A DNA stretch of 64,000 nucleotides. It comes from Brachybacterium tyrofermentans (GTDB lineage Bacteria; Actinomycetota; Actinomycetes; Actinomycetales; Dermabacteraceae). Below the pieces are notes generated by a model. It saw nothing but the letters and a program-made list of their open reading frames with translations, had not been told where the DNA came from and did no database searches. Made by a program: the position numbers and the translations under genes. Within the stretch, counting starts at the first letter, position 1, and the number at the start of each line of letters is the position of its first letter. Positions 20,037 through 28,846 of the stretch are shown piece after piece. The stretch lies in NCBI RefSeq assembly GCF_014897585.1, contig NZ_JABUXW010000013.1, positions 62,001-126,000 on the forward strand, written 5' to 3'.

Positions 20037-20873
20037 CTAGGCGGGGGCATCGCCCGACTGCCGAGGCACCCTGACGTACGCGAGATCCCATACTAAGCGT
20101 CCGGCGGCCCGTCCCTTGTTCTCGAAGCTGGTCTTCACACGACCCTCGAATCGAGGTGCCCATCCTGTGCGCGCCATGCTCTCGGAGATGGCGTCGCTGC
20201 TCTCCTCCCCGGGCCGGGCGCCCTCGGGATGGAGGTTCTCGAGCTCGGGGCGGGCATCGAGGTGGCGACGCATGTGATGGGCGTACTGCGCCCAGTCGGT
20301 GGCCAGGCGGAATGCGGCGCCGTCGGCGAGCAGCGGGAGCACGGCGTCCAGGAACGGCGGGTTGATGAGGCGGCGCTTGTGGTGGCGGGCCTTGGGCCAC
20401 GGATCGGCGAAATAGACCCAGAGCTCCTGGATCGAGGCCTCGGACAGCAGCACGGGGAGGCTGCGCTGCGCATCGAGCGGCAGGAGGCGGAGGTTCCGGG
20501 GGCGCCCCGCTCGGTCGATCCGGTTCAGGGTCTGGGCGAGGCCGGGGCGGTACACCTCGACCGCGAGGAAATCGCGGTCCGGATCCGCGGTGGCGGCGGC
20601 GACGATGTTCTCGCCCAGGCCGCTGCCCACCTCGACGACGAGCTCGGCGCGCCGGCCGAAGACCTCAAGGAGATCGAGGGTCGCATCGGGACCCGGCACG
20701 GTGTCACGATCGCCGCGGGAGGGGTCCAGGACGTACTCGTCCGAGAGACGGTCCCAGGCGCTCTGCCTGCTCGCGGTCAAGCGCTCACCCCGACGGACGA
20801 AGGAGACGATCTCGCGCGGGGACTTCTCCTCCGGATCGGTCGTCTCCTCCGGATCGGTCTGCTCAGCGGTCAT
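20037..20873 (-). CDS. trmB: tRNA (guanine-N7-)-methyltransferase
   Basis: The 278-residue SAM enzyme methylates G46 in the variable loop of tRNA. It has the SAM motif VVEVGSGLGEN, the acidic pocket LAVEVYRPG, the signature FADPWPKARHHKRR, and the C-terminal substrate region FENKGRAAGRLVWDL. The first 35 residues are acidic and repetitive (ATCGG-containing direct repeat near 20830), longer than in most TrmB. ATG 20873, 7 nt after the stop of the upstream Rieske gene, is preferred; earlier in-frame starts overlap that gene. Confidence 0.9.
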   Translation of the reverse strand: MTAEQTDPEETTDPEEKSPREIVSFVRRGERLTASRQSAWDRLSDEYVLDPSRGDRDTVPGPDATLDLLEVFGRRAELVVEVGSGLGENIVAAATADPDRDFLAVEVYRPGLAQTLNRIDRAGRPRNLRLLPLDAQRSLPVLLSEASIQELWVYFADPWPKARHHKRRLINPPFLDAVLPLLADGAAFRLATDWAQYAHHMRRHLDARPELENLHPEGARPGEESSDAISESMARTGWAPRFEGRVKTSFENKGRAAGRLVWDLAYVRVPRQSGDAPA

Positions 20874-20880
20874 GGCGCGC

Positions 20881-21306
20881 TCAGCCGTCACGACGGACGA
20901 GGCCGCCCTCGACGACCACGGACACCTCGGGCAGCTGCCGGGTCGCCGGGCCCACCAGGACCTCACCGGTGGCCGCATCGAACTTGGAGCCGTGGCACGG
21001 GCAGTCGAGCTCGGCCTCCTTCTGGGCGAGGGCGCAGCCGTTGTGGGTGCAGTACCCCGAGTAGGCGGCGAGATCGTCGCCTGCTCCCCGGACCAGCAGC
21101 ACGAAGGGCTGCTCGCCCCCGAAGTTCACCAGTGTGCTCGCGTTCTCCGGCACGTCGTCCAGGGAGATCGAGCCGTCGTCGGCCCGCACCGGAGCCGCCG
21201 TGCCGAAGCCTTCGTCCTGGGGACCGCAGGCGGCGAGGCCGCCGAGCGCGGCAGCCGAGGCAGGGAGCAGGAGGGCATGACGGCGGGAGAGGCACGGGCG
21301 TTCCAT
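20881..21306 (-). CDS. Exported Rieske [2Fe-2S] protein
   Basis: The 141-residue protein begins with a Tat-like N-terminus (SRRHALLLPASAAALGGLAACG) that also looks like a lipobox, so it is likely exported and lipid-anchored. The cluster ligands are complete: CTHNGC and CPCHGS, two Cys and two His. It is a single-domain Rieske protein without oxygenase or cytochrome partners nearby, so it may be a small electron carrier. The ATG lies 6 nt after a TATCCT -10 box, suggesting a leaderless mRNA that continues into trmB. Confidence 0.85.
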   Translation of the reverse strand: MERPCLSRRHALLLPASAAALGGLAACGPQDEGFGTAAPVRADDGSISLDDVPENASTLVNFGGEQPFVLLVRGAGDDLAAYSGYCTHNGCALAQKEAELDCPCHGSKFDAATGEVLVGPATRQLPEVSVVVEGGLVRRDG

Positions 21307-21312
21307 GCCGCC

Positions 21313-21318
21313 AGGATA
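21313..21318 (-). promoter_or_regulatory. -10 box of the Rieske gene (leaderless)
   Basis: TATCCT on the minus strand is followed by 6 nt and the ATG at 21306. Confidence 0.55.
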
Positions 21319-21378
21319 GCCAGCGTTGCTGGGCGCGGGCGAGGCGAGGGGCGCCGCTGTGACGCGCCGGACCGCGGA

Positions 21379-21945
21379 TCAGACGTCGGCGGCCTCGAGG
21401 TCCCGGGGATCCCAGGTGAGGATCCCCTGGGCGCGCCAGCCGCGGCCGGTCACCGCATCGAGCGCCTCGCGCCGGCGCGCGGGGGAGAGGCGGTCGAGGT
21501 ACAGGGACCCGTCGAGATGGTCGACCTCGTGCTGCAGGGCGCGGGCCAGCACTCCGCCCTCGTCCTCGACGACGATCTGCTCGCCCTCGAGGTCGATGCC
21601 CGTGACGCGGGCACCGCGGTGGCGGGCGGTGGGGAATCCTTCGCCGGGCACCGAGAGGCAGCCTTCGATGGTCTCTTCGTCGAGCTCGATCCCGCCGAAG
21701 CGCTCGAGCCGCGGATTGATGACCACACCGCGCTGCACGGTGCCGGCGGAGTCGGCGCAGGAGTAGATGAACAGGCGCCAGCGCGAGCCGACCTGCGGGG
21801 CGGCGAGCCCCGCACCGTCGGCGGCATCGTTCGTCTCGAACATGTCCGCGACCAGGGTGCGGATGTCGGAGGTGACCTCACGGACCCGGCGGGTGCGCTG
21901 CTCGAGGGCGCGGTGGCCGACGATCGTGATCGGGCGGACGCTCAT
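21379..21945 (-). CDS. def: Peptide deformylase
   Basis: The 188-residue metalloenzyme removes the formyl group from nascent proteins. All three motifs are present: GAGLAAPQVG, EGCLSVPGE with the metal-binding Cys, and QHEVDHLDG with two metal-binding His and the catalytic Glu. Its ATG overlaps the stop of the upstream BrkB gene by 4 nt (ATGA), so the two are co-translated. Confidence 0.95.
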   Translation of the reverse strand: MSVRPITIVGHRALEQRTRRVREVTSDIRTLVADMFETNDAADGAGLAAPQVGSRWRLFIYSCADSAGTVQRGVVINPRLERFGGIELDEETIEGCLSVPGEGFPTARHRGARVTGIDLEGEQIVVEDEGGVLARALQHEVDHLDGSLYLDRLSPARRREALDAVTGRGWRAQGILTWDPRDLEAADV

Positions 21946-23162
21946 GTGGTGGGGTCTCCTGGCTGCGGCGGGTCGGTGCGGTCGTGAGGGTCGGAGGGGT
22001 TCTCGTCCGGGTCCGGCGGTTCAACGGGACCGGTGTGGTCGTCGGGGTCGGAGCGGGTGACGACGCTGTACTTCGTCGGCGGATTGACCGCGAGCAGGTT
22101 GCCGGCACCGACGATCCACGGTCCCCGCTCTCGGCGCAGCGGCTCCCCGGACCGCGCGGAGTCGGCTACTGCGCGCCCGATCTGCTCGGCCTCGACGGCA
22201 TCGCCGGCCAGGAAGTCGAGCGTATGGGTGGCATGGGGGGCCAGCACGATGCTGTCCCAGGCGTCGAGGCCGCTCGCGATCTGCCGCGCGCGCAGGAACT
22301 CCGCGTCCAGGGCGGCGCCGGAGACGACCACGATGTTGGCCAGCCACAGCAGCACCAGGATCGCGATCAGCCCGTTCAGCACGGTGAGCACCTCGGCGAA
22401 GCGTGTCGCGTACACCATCAGTCGGCCCGCGAGGAGGGCGGCGCCGAAGAGCACCAGCACGGAGACCGTCGAGCCGAGGGTCATCAGCCGGTAGCGGGGC
22501 AGGCGCACGTTGGGGAACGAGTAGTAGGCCAGGGACACCCCGATGATCAGGATGACCAGGAGTATCGGCCACTTCGCGAGGTTCCAGGCGACGAAGGCGA
22601 TGCGGGGGATGCCGATGAACTCACCGATGTGCTGGGACGCCTCGCCGCCCACGACGATCATGCCGATCGCGAGCAGCACCACGGCCACGATCAGCACGGT
22701 CTCGCCGAAGACGATGGTGCGGAACCACAGGAAGGGCCGGCCCTCGCGGGTGTCGTAGACACGGTGCAGGGCCCGGTGGAAGGCGGCGACCCCGTTGGAG
22801 GCGGAGACCAGCGAGCCGAGCGTGCCCAGCGCCAGTCCCAGCAGCCCGCCGCTGGTCGAGGAGACCGCGCGGATCGCGGTGAGGAAGGGCCGGGGATCCA
22901 GCGTCGGGAAGATCTCGGCGGTCATCGACGTGAACGCCTTGAGGGTGGCGGCCTCGATCCCGATCAGGGACAGCATGGAGACGGCCGCGACCGCGCCCGG
23001 GAACACCGAGAGCAGGAGATAGAACGTCATGGTGCCCGCGACGTCCCAGACCTGGATGTCCAGCAGGCGCATCCGCACCCGGTTCAGGACATGCAGGACG
23101 CTCAGCCGTGGTCGGGCGTACTCGACCACCGGCTTCGGCCGACGGGGGCGGGATGCGGACAC
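21942..23162 (-). CDS. YihY/BrkB family inner-membrane protein
   Basis: The 406-residue protein has about six transmembrane segments in residues 40-300 and the family signature in the first half (GTMTFYLLLSVFPG, then LGTLGSLVSASNGVAAFHRALHRVYD). The soluble tail from about 370 is rich in Pro, Asp and Thr. YihY proteins were once called ribonuclease BN but are now regarded as membrane proteins of uncertain function. GTG start; a TAGGCT -10 candidate about 60 nt upstream would give a leader of about 50 nt. It is translationally coupled to def. Confidence 0.88.
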   Translation of the reverse strand: MSASRPRRPKPVVEYARPRLSVLHVLNRVRMRLLDIQVWDVAGTMTFYLLLSVFPGAVAAVSMLSLIGIEAATLKAFTSMTAEIFPTLDPRPFLTAIRAVSSTSGGLLGLALGTLGSLVSASNGVAAFHRALHRVYDTREGRPFLWFRTIVFGETVLIVAVVLLAIGMIVVGGEASQHIGEFIGIPRIAFVAWNLAKWPILLVILIIGVSLAYYSFPNVRLPRYRLMTLGSTVSVLVLFGAALLAGRLMVYATRFAEVLTVLNGLIAILVLLWLANIVVVSGAALDAEFLRARQIASGLDAWDSIVLAPHATHTLDFLAGDAVEAEQIGRAVADSARSGEPLRRERGPWIVGAGNLLAVNPPTKYSVVTRSDPDDHTGPVEPPDPDENPSDPHDRTDPPQPGDPTT

Positions 23163-23285
23163 CGTGTGCTCGTGCTCCGAGGGAGGGGACAGGGGGAGAT
23201 GCCCAGAAGGGCGCGGCTGGAGCCTATGTCACCGGAGCCTGCCCGGCCGCCTCGGGCGCTCCGACCCGTCGTCCGCCGTCCTCGA

Positions 23286-25832
23286 TCAGCCCTCTTCGAT
23301 GAGGTCGTCGGGATCCGTCGTGACCGGGTACTCCCACGGATCCTCCGGATCCTTGGGCACGTGCGAGGTCACGATGGATCCGTCCGCCCGGGGGTCGCCG
23401 AGGCCGACGGGCGTGGCCAGCACGGCGTCGTCGAGCACGGGGCCCTGGTCCGGGAGGGGCACGACGGTGCCCGAGGCCGTCACCGTCACCGTGGTCCCGC
23501 GCACAGTGACCTCGATCTCGGGGCCGGTCTCCAGCGTGAAAGAGATCTCCTCGCGCAGCAGACGCACCCGGATCCGGGAGCCGCGCATCGTCAGGGGGAA
23601 GCTCAGCTCCGGCCAGCCCACCGGCAGGCGCGGATCGAAGGAGAGCCGCCCGTCGTCATGGCGCATCCCCCCGAAGCCGTGGACCAGGGCGTTCCAGACG
23701 CCGCCGGCGGAGGCGATGTGCACACCGTCCGCGGTGTTGTGGTGGAGGTTCCCCAGATCCACGAACAGACCGGCCCGGAAGTAGTCCAGGGCGGCCTTCT
23801 GATGCCCGACCTCGGCCGCCATGATCGACTGGACCACGGCGGACAGCGAGGAGTCACCGGTGGTGATCGGGTCGTAGTACTCGAAGTCTGCGCGCTTCTC
23901 GGCGGCGGTGAACTCGCTGCCGCGCAGGAACAACGCGAGCACCACGTCCGCCTGCTTGAGCACCTGGAAGCGATAGATCACCAGCGGGTGGAAGTTCAGC
24001 AGCAGCGGGAAGGCGTCGGCCGGGGTGCTCGCGAGATCCCAGACCTCGCGCTCGAGGAAGCGGTCCTCCTGGAGGTGGATCCCCAGGGCCTCGTCCTTGG
24101 CGACGAACATCCCGTCGGCGCACTCGTCCCAGTGCCCGAGCTCCAGCTCATCCAGCTCGAGCTCGACCAGCAGGGTCCGGTAGGCGGCCTCGTCGGCCTG
24201 GTGCAGCTCCCGGACGGCGCGGGCGGCGCGACGCAGGTTGAAGCGCGCCATGACGTTGGTGAACATGTTGTTGTTGACCACCGTCGTGTACTCATCGGGG
24301 CCGGTCACGCCGTGGACGTGGAAGCTCGCCGCGCCGTCGGCGGTGGTGCGCCAGAAGCCGAGATCGGCCCACATGCGGGCGGTCTCGACCAGTACCCGCA
24401 CCCCGTCGCGGTGCTGGAAGTCCAGGTCGCCCGTGACGTCCACGTACTGCGCGAACGCATAGGCCACGTCGGCGTTGATGTGGTACTGCGCGGTCCCGGC
24501 GGCGTAATAGGCCGAGGCCTCGTCGCCGTTGATGGTGCGCCAGGGGAACAGCGCCCCCCGCTGATTCAGCTCGCGGGCGCGCTCGCGGGCCTTGGGCAGC
24601 AGGTTGCTGCGGAATCGCAGGGCGTTGCGGGCCCAGCGGGGCTCGGTGAACGTCAGGAACGGGACGACGTACACCTCGGTGTCCCAGAAGTAGTGGCCCT
24701 CGTAGCCGGATCCGGTGAGGCCCTTGGCCGGGATGCCCCACTGGTCCGAACGTGCGGCGGCCTGGGCGAGCTGGAACAGGCACCAGCGGGTGGCCTGCTG
24801 GGCGGCGGGCTGGCCCGGCAGCTCGACATCGGACCGGGTCCAGAAGTCGCCGAGGTAGTCCCGCTGGTCCTGGTGCTGCGCCTCGAATCCCTCGGACCGG
24901 ACCCGGTCCAGCGTGCGGCGGCAGCGGTCGAAGAGCTCCCGATGGGGCACCGAGCGCGAGGAGTGATAGGCGACCGCCTTGCGGACGGTCAGCGTGTTGC
25001 CCTCCTCGAGGTGGGCGCGCACCACCTGGCGGCCGCGGTCCTCGCTGGTGTCGACCAGCTGCTCGACCTCCGCGTCGCACTCGACGGTGTGGTCGGCGCC
25101 CACGGCCAGGGTCATGCCCGAGCTCGCCACGCGGTAGCCCAGGAGCATGCGCCTGTCGCTGTGCCAGTCCTGCTGGGGTTCGAGCACACGGTGGGTGAAG
25201 GCCGTGGTCTGGCGGGGATCGTCCTTGTCCGTGATCGGGCCGCCGTCGACCCCCTTGCCGTAGTCGTCGGCCATGTCCTGGCGGTTGATGATCTGGGAGG
25301 ACACGGCGACGGGAGCGGCCCCGTCGAGCATCGTGACCTCGAGCGTCATCAGGGCGAGATGGCGCTGCGTGAAGGACACCATGCGGGAGGTGGTCACCTT
25401 CACCCGCTTGCCCGACGGGGTGCGCCAGATCAGCTCGCGCCGCAGCACGCCCTCCCGGAAGTCGATCCAGCGCTCGTACTCCATGAGGTCCGCGATCGAC
25501 AGGAGCAGGGGCTCGTCGTCCACGTACAGCTTCATGACGGTGGAGTCGGGGACCGAGATCATGGTCTGGCCGGTCCGGGCGAAGCCGAAGGCCGATTCGG
25601 CGTGGTTGATGCGCCAGGTCTCATGGAAGCCGTTGAGGAACGTGCCGTGGCTGTCCACGTCCCTGCCCTCGGAGGGCGTTCCTCGCATCCCCAGGTAGCC
25701 GTTGGCGGTCGCGAACAGGGTCTCGAGGTGTCCCAGGTCCCCGCCGGGGCGGGATTCGACGAGCCGCCATTCGTCCAGGGGAAGGTGGGTGCGGTCGACG
25801 GGGTCCTCGGGCACCGAGCGCAGGCGGGTCAT
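23286..25832 (-). CDS. Glycoside hydrolase family 65 disaccharide phosphorylase
   Basis: The 848-residue protein has the GH65 layout: an N-terminal beta-sandwich (FLNGFHETW), an (alpha/alpha)6 barrel with GYEGHYFWDTE, and the catalytic acid Glu in VTGPDEYTT near residue 513. The family phosphorolyses alpha-glucosides (maltose, trehalose, kojibiose, nigerose) to beta-glucose 1-phosphate. The exact sugar cannot be read from sequence. Its ATG overlaps by 4 nt the stop of a beta-phosphoglucomutase-like HAD gene, which would convert the beta-glucose 1-phosphate to glucose 6-phosphate, so the pair makes a complete catabolic step. No transporter is adjacent. Confidence 0.9.
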   Translation of the reverse strand: MTRLRSVPEDPVDRTHLPLDEWRLVESRPGGDLGHLETLFATANGYLGMRGTPSEGRDVDSHGTFLNGFHETWRINHAESAFGFARTGQTMISVPDSTVMKLYVDDEPLLLSIADLMEYERWIDFREGVLRRELIWRTPSGKRVKVTTSRMVSFTQRHLALMTLEVTMLDGAAPVAVSSQIINRQDMADDYGKGVDGGPITDKDDPRQTTAFTHRVLEPQQDWHSDRRMLLGYRVASSGMTLAVGADHTVECDAEVEQLVDTSEDRGRQVVRAHLEEGNTLTVRKAVAYHSSRSVPHRELFDRCRRTLDRVRSEGFEAQHQDQRDYLGDFWTRSDVELPGQPAAQQATRWCLFQLAQAAARSDQWGIPAKGLTGSGYEGHYFWDTEVYVVPFLTFTEPRWARNALRFRSNLLPKARERARELNQRGALFPWRTINGDEASAYYAAGTAQYHINADVAYAFAQYVDVTGDLDFQHRDGVRVLVETARMWADLGFWRTTADGAASFHVHGVTGPDEYTTVVNNNMFTNVMARFNLRRAARAVRELHQADEAAYRTLLVELELDELELGHWDECADGMFVAKDEALGIHLQEDRFLEREVWDLASTPADAFPLLLNFHPLVIYRFQVLKQADVVLALFLRGSEFTAAEKRADFEYYDPITTGDSSLSAVVQSIMAAEVGHQKAALDYFRAGLFVDLGNLHHNTADGVHIASAGGVWNALVHGFGGMRHDDGRLSFDPRLPVGWPELSFPLTMRGSRIRVRLLREEISFTLETGPEIEVTVRGTTVTVTASGTVVPLPDQGPVLDDAVLATPVGLGDPRADGSIVTSHVPKDPEDPWEYPVTTDPDDLIEEG

Positions 25833-26575
25833 GCGAGCTCCTCCAGGTCCTGGACGACGCAGGTGGCGCCGGCGGCCGCGAGGGCGTCCGCGCCTGCTCC
25901 GCGATCCACGCCGATGACCGCACCGAAGGAGCCGTCGGCCCCGGCCCGGACGCCAGAGACGGCGTCCTCGTAGACCACGGCATCGGAGGCCTCGGCGCCC
26001 ATCAGACGGGCGGCGTGGAGGAAGGTGTCCGGTGCGGGCTTGCCGGGGAGTCCCTCGCGCGCCGCGACGTTGCCGTCGACGATGTGCTCGAAGCGCTCGA
26101 GCAGGCCGGCGCCGCGCAGCACCTCCTCGGCGTTGCGCGAGGACGAGACGATCGCCGGGCGCGCCCCCTCAGGCAGCGCGTCCAGATAGGTGACGGTCCC
26201 CGGGTACGGCACGACGCCCTCGGCACGGATCAGCGTCAGGACCAGCTGGTTCTTCCGGTTCCCGAGCCCTCGGACGGTCTCGGCCTCCGCCGGCTGGTCG
26301 GCGGGATCCGCGTCCTCGCCCTCGGGCAGCGTGATGTCGCGCGAGGCGAGGAAGGCGCGCACGCCGTCATAGCGGGGGCGCCCGTCGACATGGGCGAAGT
26401 AGTCCTCGTCGGTATAGGGCTCGGAGATGCCCCGCCCGGCGAGGAAGTCGCTGAACATACGGTCCCAGGCCCTCATGTGGACCTCGGCCGTCGGCGTGAT
26501 CACCCCGTCGAGGTCGAAGAGGTGGACCGTGAAATCGGACGGTCGGAAGGGAGTCTCGGCAGTCTCGGCAGTCAC
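25829..26575 (-). CDS. HAD family beta-phosphoglucomutase-like protein
   Basis: The 248-residue HAD phosphotransferase has nucleophile motif FDLDGVITPT near residue 20, the Ser motif VSSSRNA, the Lys region LPGKPAPDTF and the acidic VVYEDAVSGVRAG. These fit beta-phosphoglucomutase, which uses a phospho-Asp to interconvert beta-glucose 1-phosphate and glucose 6-phosphate. It precedes and overlaps the GH65 phosphorylase gene. GTG 26575 lies 7 nt after a TACCAT -10 box and is preferred; an ATG at 26584 overlaps that box. The cap domain (about residues 30-120) includes an acidic insert. Confidence 0.88.
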   Translation of the reverse strand: MTAETAETPFRPSDFTVHLFDLDGVITPTAEVHMRAWDRMFSDFLAGRGISEPYTDEDYFAHVDGRPRYDGVRAFLASRDITLPEGEDADPADQPAEAETVRGLGNRKNQLVLTLIRAEGVVPYPGTVTYLDALPEGARPAIVSSSRNAEEVLRGAGLLERFEHIVDGNVAAREGLPGKPAPDTFLHAARLMGAEASDAVVYEDAVSGVRAGADGSFGAVIGVDRGAGADALAAAGATCVVQDLEELA

Positions 26576-26582
26576 GCGGCAC

Positions 26583-26588
26583 ATGGTA
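26583..26588 (-). promoter_or_regulatory. -10 box of the HAD-GH65 operon (leaderless)
   Basis: TACCAT on the minus strand is followed by 7 nt and the GTG at 26575. The box overlaps an upstream in-frame ATG, which argues against that ATG being used. Confidence 0.5.
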
Positions 26589-26741
26589 CGGGCAGCGCCC
26601 GGCAGGGACGCCCTCCCGGAGCATCGGCTCACAGCGGACGGCGTGCCGTGGCGTGCCGCACCAGGGTCCGCTACTCTGCGAGGGTCCGTGCCCGCGCAGT
26701 CGCGCCGGCACGGAGCGGTTCCGACCCTTTTCGAGGAGAAG

Positions 26742-27398
26742 ATGGCTGTCACGGAGTCGCTGCCCGTGGTCGACGCGGTGCGACGCGAACTCGAGATCGA
26801 TGAGCAGATCCATGATGGACGCACCCTGGTGCGCACCACGGCGACGCTCACCACCAACATCGACCGATCCCCGGCCCAGCTCTGGCCGTTGCTGACGCGC
26901 CCGGACCAGCTGGCACCGTGGTTCGGACAGATCTGCGGCGACCTCCGCGAGGGCGGGCGGTTCGAGGCGCCCCGCGGGGCGCGCGGACGCCTGCTGCAGG
27001 TGGAGGCGCCCCACAAGATCTCCTTGACCTGGGAAGATGGCGGGTCCGAGGACCCGTTGTCGATCCGGCTGGATCCGGAGGACGACGGCACCACCCTGCT
27101 GCGCCTGCGCCATACCCGGCTGATCCCCCAGGAGGAGTTCGACCTGGTGGGGCCCGGCCTCGGCGCGGTGACCTGGGAGATCTCCCTGCTCGCACTCGCC
27201 GCGATGACCGATGGCTGGCGCACGAGCTGCCTCCACGACGTCCCGCGGCCCTCCTCCGCCTGGCTCGCCAGCGAGGAAGGTGCCGCCTACATCCGGGCAT
27301 GGTCCGTGCGCTGGGCCGCCGAGGCGATCGCAGCCGGACTCGACGAGGGCGCGGCACGGCGGGCCGAGATCGAGACGAACGCCGCCTACGGCACCTGA
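26742..27398 (+). CDS. SRPBCC (AHSA1-like) domain protein
   Basis: The 218-residue protein starts at ATG 26742 behind GAGGAG, with a TACTCT -10 candidate near 26672. Residues 30-150 carry the START/SRPBCC fold pattern common to AHSA1-type proteins: TTNIDRSPAQLWPLLTRPDQLAPWFG, then KISLTWEDGG and TTLLRLRHTRL. A helical C-terminal extension of about 60 residues is not typical. Such proteins bind hydrophobic ligands or act as co-chaperones. It is monocistronic and no partner gene is evident. Confidence 0.75.
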   Translation: MAVTESLPVVDAVRRELEIDEQIHDGRTLVRTTATLTTNIDRSPAQLWPLLTRPDQLAPWFGQICGDLREGGRFEAPRGARGRLLQVEAPHKISLTWEDGGSEDPLSIRLDPEDDGTTLLRLRHTRLIPQEEFDLVGPGLGAVTWEISLLALAAMTDGWRTSCLHDVPRPSSAWLASEEGAAYIRAWSVRWAAEAIAAGLDEGAARRAEIETNAAYGT

Positions 27399-27483
27399 GC
27401 GGACGCCGACGCAACTCCTGGCCACCGCGTCCACCCTCTGGAACTCATTGCCCAGGCTCACTATTGGGTGACAGACTTCCGAG

Positions 27484-28797
27484 GTGACCACCCCTGCGCG
27501 CCTCCCCCCGGGAGGCAGGGCACAGACCTCCAGACAGGTCCTGTGGTCCCTGGCTCCCTCGGTGTACGCCCCGACCCTGCTGGAGTTCGCCGGGCTCGCG
27601 GCACTGATGCCGGTGATCCCGCTGCTCGCGCTGGATCTCGGGTTCGCCGCCTGGCAGGCGGCCGCGCTCACCACCGTCTTCGGGCTCACCTCGTTCCTCG
27701 GGCCCATCCCCGCCGGTCGGTTCATCTCCCGCGTGGGGGCGCGCCGTGCGCTCGTGAGCACCGGGGTCCTGCTGGTGCTCTCCAACCTCGTCGCCTTCGT
27801 GGTGCTCACACCGGGTGTCCACGGGAGTCCGGGGCTGCGCCACCAGCTGACCTTCCTGGGGCTGCTGCTCGTGATGGCGATCAGCACGCAGGTCTGGCAG
27901 CTGGGCAGGCAGGCCTACCTGGGCACCGCCCTGCCGCCGACGATGCGGGCGCGCGGCATGACCATGTTCGGCGGCGTGATCCGTCTCGGTGAGGTGATCG
28001 GGCCGCTGCTGGGCGCTCTCGTGATGGCCCTGGGGTCGGATACCGGGGTGTTCATCCTGTTCGCGGTGACCGCTGCCGCCGGCACCGTGATGATCGCGAT
28101 CTTCCTGCCGCCAGGGGAGTCCCGGCCGACCCCGAGACGTCCGCGCGGGGAGCGGATCCCGCGCAGCATGGCACGCTCCCGGCTCGACCGCGCCGTGCTG
28201 AGCAGGATGGCGATGGTCGGCCTCGGGATCGCCCCGGTGATGATGGCCCGCGTGAACCGGCCGGTGATCGTGCCGCTCCTCGGCGCATCCCTGGGTCTGG
28301 ACTCGGTCTGGATCTCCCTCGTCTTCGGGGTCTGCGCGGCACTCGAGATCCTGTTGGTGATCCCGGCCGGGACTCTGATGGACCGCTATGGGCGCGCCGC
28401 CGTCGCCGTCCCCTGCGCTCTCCTCATGGGGGCCGGGTTCATCCTGCTGGCGATCCTGGGGACCACCCTGGCCGGGCACGGGACCACGCTCGCGGTGGTC
28501 GCCCTGCTGGTGCCCAGCCTGCTCATCGGCCTGGGGAACGGGATGGGGGCCGGCATCGTCATGACGCTGGGGATCGACGTGTCCCCGGTGCACGACCGCA
28601 CCCGGTACCTGGCCTGGTGGAACACGATGCTCGGATCGGGTCGCCTGGCGGCGCCGCTGGTGGTCACCGCCATCGCCCTGGTGGCACCGATCGCCCTCGC
28701 CGGTGCGGCCACCGGGGGACTGTGCCTCGCCGGGGGGATATGGCTGGCACGCACACTGCCCCGCGTCACGCCCTCCGGGAGTACCCGGAAGAGGTGA
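27484..28797 (+). CDS. Major facilitator superfamily transporter
   Basis: The 437-residue protein has about 12 hydrophobic segments and the MFS motif A-like loop after helix 2 (GRFISRVGARRAL) and again in the second half (GTLMDRYGRAAVAV). A basic cytoplasmic loop near residue 210 (RPTPRRPRGERIPRSMARSR) separates the halves. This suggests a drug or metabolite exporter of the DHA1 type, with unknown substrate. The GTG start has no clear Shine-Dalgarno, and a nearby in-frame start could be the true one. It stands alone between the SRPBCC gene and a convergent CarD-like gene. Confidence 0.82.
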   Translation: MTTPARLPPGGRAQTSRQVLWSLAPSVYAPTLLEFAGLAALMPVIPLLALDLGFAAWQAAALTTVFGLTSFLGPIPAGRFISRVGARRALVSTGVLLVLSNLVAFVVLTPGVHGSPGLRHQLTFLGLLLVMAISTQVWQLGRQAYLGTALPPTMRARGMTMFGGVIRLGEVIGPLLGALVMALGSDTGVFILFAVTAAAGTVMIAIFLPPGESRPTPRRPRGERIPRSMARSRLDRAVLSRMAMVGLGIAPVMMARVNRPVIVPLLGASLGLDSVWISLVFGVCAALEILLVIPAGTLMDRYGRAAVAVPCALLMGAGFILLAILGTTLAGHGTTLAVVALLVPSLLIGLGNGMGAGIVMTLGIDVSPVHDRTRYLAWWNTMLGSGRLAAPLVVTAIALVAPIALAGAATGGLCLAGGIWLARTLPRVTPSGSTRKR

Positions 28798-28846
28798 GAC
28801 GGGGCAGTGGGACCGCGGTGTCAGGCGGCGGTGTCAGGCAACGGAG

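Noticed and set aside
21984-25973. Very long open frame on the plus strand opposite the BrkB and GH65 genes
   Set aside because: It is antisense to clearly conserved genes, has no homology or ribosome-binding site, and its length follows from high third-position GC in the real genes.
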